Positions 62,613 to 64,000 of a DNA stretch of 64,000 nucleotides are shown here, piece by piece (positions within the stretch are counted from its first letter, which is position 1; each line of letters opens with the position of its first letter). Made by a program: the position numbers and the translations under genes. The stretch is from Microlunatus phosphovorus NM-1 (GTDB lineage: Bacteria; Actinomycetota; Actinomycetes; Propionibacteriales; Propionibacteriaceae): contig NC_015635.1 in the NCBI RefSeq assembly GCF_000270245.1, positions 3,968,001-4,032,000 of the forward strand, read 5' to 3'. The notes beneath the pieces were generated by a model that did not search any database, had not been told where the DNA came from, and worked only from the letters and a program-made list of their open reading frames with translations.

Positions 62613-63046
62613 ATTCCAATGGCGGTCGCGGTGGACGGCGCAGCCTGCTGAGGGGTGGCGAAGGCCGTGGCATCGCGGCCGGAAGCGCGTTCGCTTCGGT
62701 CCACCTGGTAGCGGGTTCGGGCCAGGTCGTGACCGATGCGCGTCGCGATGAACTCCTCGCCCTCGTACCGCTGGCCGTCTCGCTCGTAGGAGTAGCCGCG
62801 CACCCGTCCGTCGGCGATGATGTTGTCGCCCTTGGCGAGCCGCGCAGCTCCCTGCTCGGCGGCGCCGCGATACGCGATGAGGTCGTGGAAGGTCGTCTCC
62901 AACTGCGTGAAGGAGTTGTCGGGCTCCTTGCGGTAGTGCTCTATCCCGACCTTCATGTACAGGCGCGCGTCACCGCGCTCGGTGTAGCTGAGCTGCGGGT
63001 CCGAGGCAACGAAACCGGAGATGGACTGGTGGGTGCGAATGGCCAT
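62609..63046 (-). CDS. single-stranded DNA-binding protein of the element
   Basis: This 145-residue OB-fold SSB-like protein has GFVASDPQLSYTERGDARLYMKVGIE (11-36), then FHDLIAYRGAAEQGAARLAKGDNIIADGRVRGYSYE (53-88). It lacks an acidic DDDIPF tip, as do many plasmid SSBs. It should coat the transferred single strand after conjugation. It is 48 nt downstream of the coupling protein gene. Confidence 0.78.
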   Translation of the reverse strand: MAIRTHQSISGFVASDPQLSYTERGDARLYMKVGIEHYRKEPDNSFTQLETTFHDLIAYRGAAEQGAARLAKGDNIIADGRVRGYSYERDGQRYEGEEFIATRIGHDLARTRYQVDRSERASGRDATAFATPQQAAPSTATAIGM

Positions 63047-63094
63047 GATGGCCTCCTCCTGAACTCGGGCGACCAGCCGTGCGTGGCCGCTGTG

Positions 63095-64000
63095 TCAGGC
63101 AGGTGCGCTCCCGCGCCCAGGTCCGCGCTCAGGAGACGGGACGGCGAGGAGGGCTTCGAGTTCGTCGCGATCACTGCGGAGCTGTGCGGCGTCGGGCCGG
63201 GTCGGCCAGGCGCGGAGGTCGGTGACGATGGGCGGCGCTGAGCGGAGCATCGTTATGCCGGTGCCGAAAGGCAGGGTGCGGATGCGGTCTGGCGGCAGGA
63301 TCGGGACGCGGCGGATCGAGCGCTGGTTGGAGCGGGTGCCGTGGTCGCCGAGGGTCACGCTGTCGGTGTACTCGTCGCGTTCACCGATGAGCGTGGACAG
63401 GTCTTGGAGGTCGCGGCTGTTCGACGCGCCCCCGAGGATGATCTTGACGATGCTGGCGTCCCAGATCGCGCTGGCCTGGTGCTCGCTCCACCGGTCGCGG
63501 GCTTGGGCGAGGGACTGCAAGACCGGCATGGTCGTGATGCCGGTGCCGCCGCCTTCGGCCATGAGCGTCGGAAGGGACGGCAGTGGGGCGAGGTTGCCGA
63601 TCTCGTCGAGTGCGAGCAGCAGTGGCGGGTCGAGCCGGGCTCCGGGTGAGCGGGAGGCGAGTCGTCGGGCGGTTTCGATGAGGTCTTCGACGAACGCTGC
63701 TACCAGCGATGCGGAGGCTCCTGCTCCGGCGCCGGTGGCGAGCAGGTACAGGCTGCCTTGCTCGGTGAGGAAGGTTTCGGGGTCGAAGTGTTCGTTCGGG
63801 CCTGGTGTGACGGCATCGAGTACGCGAGGGTCGGCGAGGGCGGCGAGGGCGAGGGAGACGCCTTGCCAGATGCTGTCGCGGGTCTTGGGGTCGGCGTCGA
63901 TCATCGCGGCCAGTGAGTCGTCCCAGCCCATCGCCGCGTTCGGGTGGGAGTTGAGGATCGCGACGGCCTCGGATGCGGCGCTGGGGTCAAGAGTCCACCT
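63095..64000 (-). CDS. type IV coupling protein, VirD4/TraG family (partial, C-terminal part)
   Basis: The gene runs off the right edge; about 301 C-terminal residues are visible. The Walker B region LLLALDEIGNLAPLPSLPTLMAEGGGTGITTMPVLQSLAQARDRW and IVKIILGGASNSRDLQDLSTLIGERDEY match the TraM-recognition/TraD-type domain of coupling ATPases that bring relaxase-DNA to a type IV secretion channel. The ATG at 63931 is internal: the frame continues upstream to position 64000 without a stop. Its presence shows the element is, or was, conjugative. Confidence 0.88.
   Translation of the reverse strand, partial: RWTLDPSAASEAVAILNSHPNAAMGWDDSLAAMIDADPKTRDSIWQGVSLALAALADPRVLDAVTPGPNEHFDPETFLTEQGSLYLLATGAGAGASASLVAAFVEDLIETARRLASRSPGARLDPPLLLALDEIGNLAPLPSLPTLMAEGGGTGITTMPVLQSLAQARDRWSEHQASAIWDASIVKIILGGASNSRDLQDLSTLIGERDEYTDSVTLGDHGTRSNQRSIRRVPILPPDRIRTLPFGTGITMLRSAPPIVTDLRAWPTRPDAAQLRSDRDELEALLAVPSPERGPGRGSAPA

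Larger units (their letters stand above)
59977..64000. mobile_element. integrative conjugative element, left end (partial)
   Basis: From the tRNA-His 3' end to the right edge the genes are all minus-strand and of mobile type: large serine recombinase, two small unknowns, SSB-like, and a VirD4/TraG coupling protein. This is the typical order of an actinobacterial conjugative element read inward from the integrase. The left boundary is approximate; the right boundary lies outside the window. Direct-repeat ends cannot be checked. Confidence 0.7.

Overview
The window is high-GC actinobacterial chromosome. The evidence is GTG starts, many apparently leaderless genes (a TANNNT box 6-7 nt before the start codon), TTGTCCACA-type DnaA boxes, a group II truncated haemoglobin, an Rv2466c-like thioredoxin-fold protein, a mycothiol-type DinB protein, a DUF222/HNH gene and a mycobacterial-type RpiB. 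A Propionibacteriaceae-like host is my best guess, but nothing here proves the family.

Layout. 1-2450: minus-strand operon of a ferritin-like protein, an unknown protein and a class III nucleotide cyclase cut by the window edge. 2512-6327: glycogen debranching enzyme GlgX and DNA polymerase IV. 6348-11632: class I amidotransferase, DUF503, CPBP protease, a NarL-type two-component pair and a glycosyltransferase. 11723-16555: hydrolase, an unknown 575-residue protein, Nei-type glycosylase, a PIN/AbrB toxin-antitoxin pair and RpiB. 16708-20879: Tat-exported extensin-like lipoprotein, DsbA-like protein and PepN. 21163-25497: DUF5130 pair, then pyrR-pyrB-pyrC and an MscS channel. 25543-33206: small metabolic genes, DUF222/HNH nuclease, OsmC, GlbO, and a TetR regulator divergent from an unusual Pro-Trp-rich membrane protein. 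33265-41901: EltD-like dehydrogenase and a lipid cluster (thioesterase, FabG-like, acyl-CoA synthetase, thiolase, acyl-CoA dehydrogenase), then YceI/MarR. 42060-49771: FAD/Fe-S oxidoreductase, membrane flavoreductase, EttA, CBS protein and an SSB paralogue. 49974-56329: an orphan protein resembling contractile-injection-system cargo, and a PrsW protease followed by two dynamin-like GTPases. 56492-59818: hydrolase, tRNA-Arg, DUF2200, MFS transporter and oligoribonuclease.

From tRNA-His (59903-59979) to the right edge lies the start of an integrated conjugative element: a large serine recombinase whose stop codon falls inside the tRNA gene, two accessory proteins, an SSB-like protein and a VirD4/TraG coupling protein running off the window.

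The most novel signal is a family of four intergenic elements (a tandem pair at 20886-21151, one at 41940-41981, one inverted at 57362-57425). Each folds as two nested stems around a conserved ACG(T/C)-pyrimidine loop, and the stem sequences differ between copies while keeping pairing. No gap between genes exceeds 300 bases; the longest (20880-21162) is filled by two of these elements.
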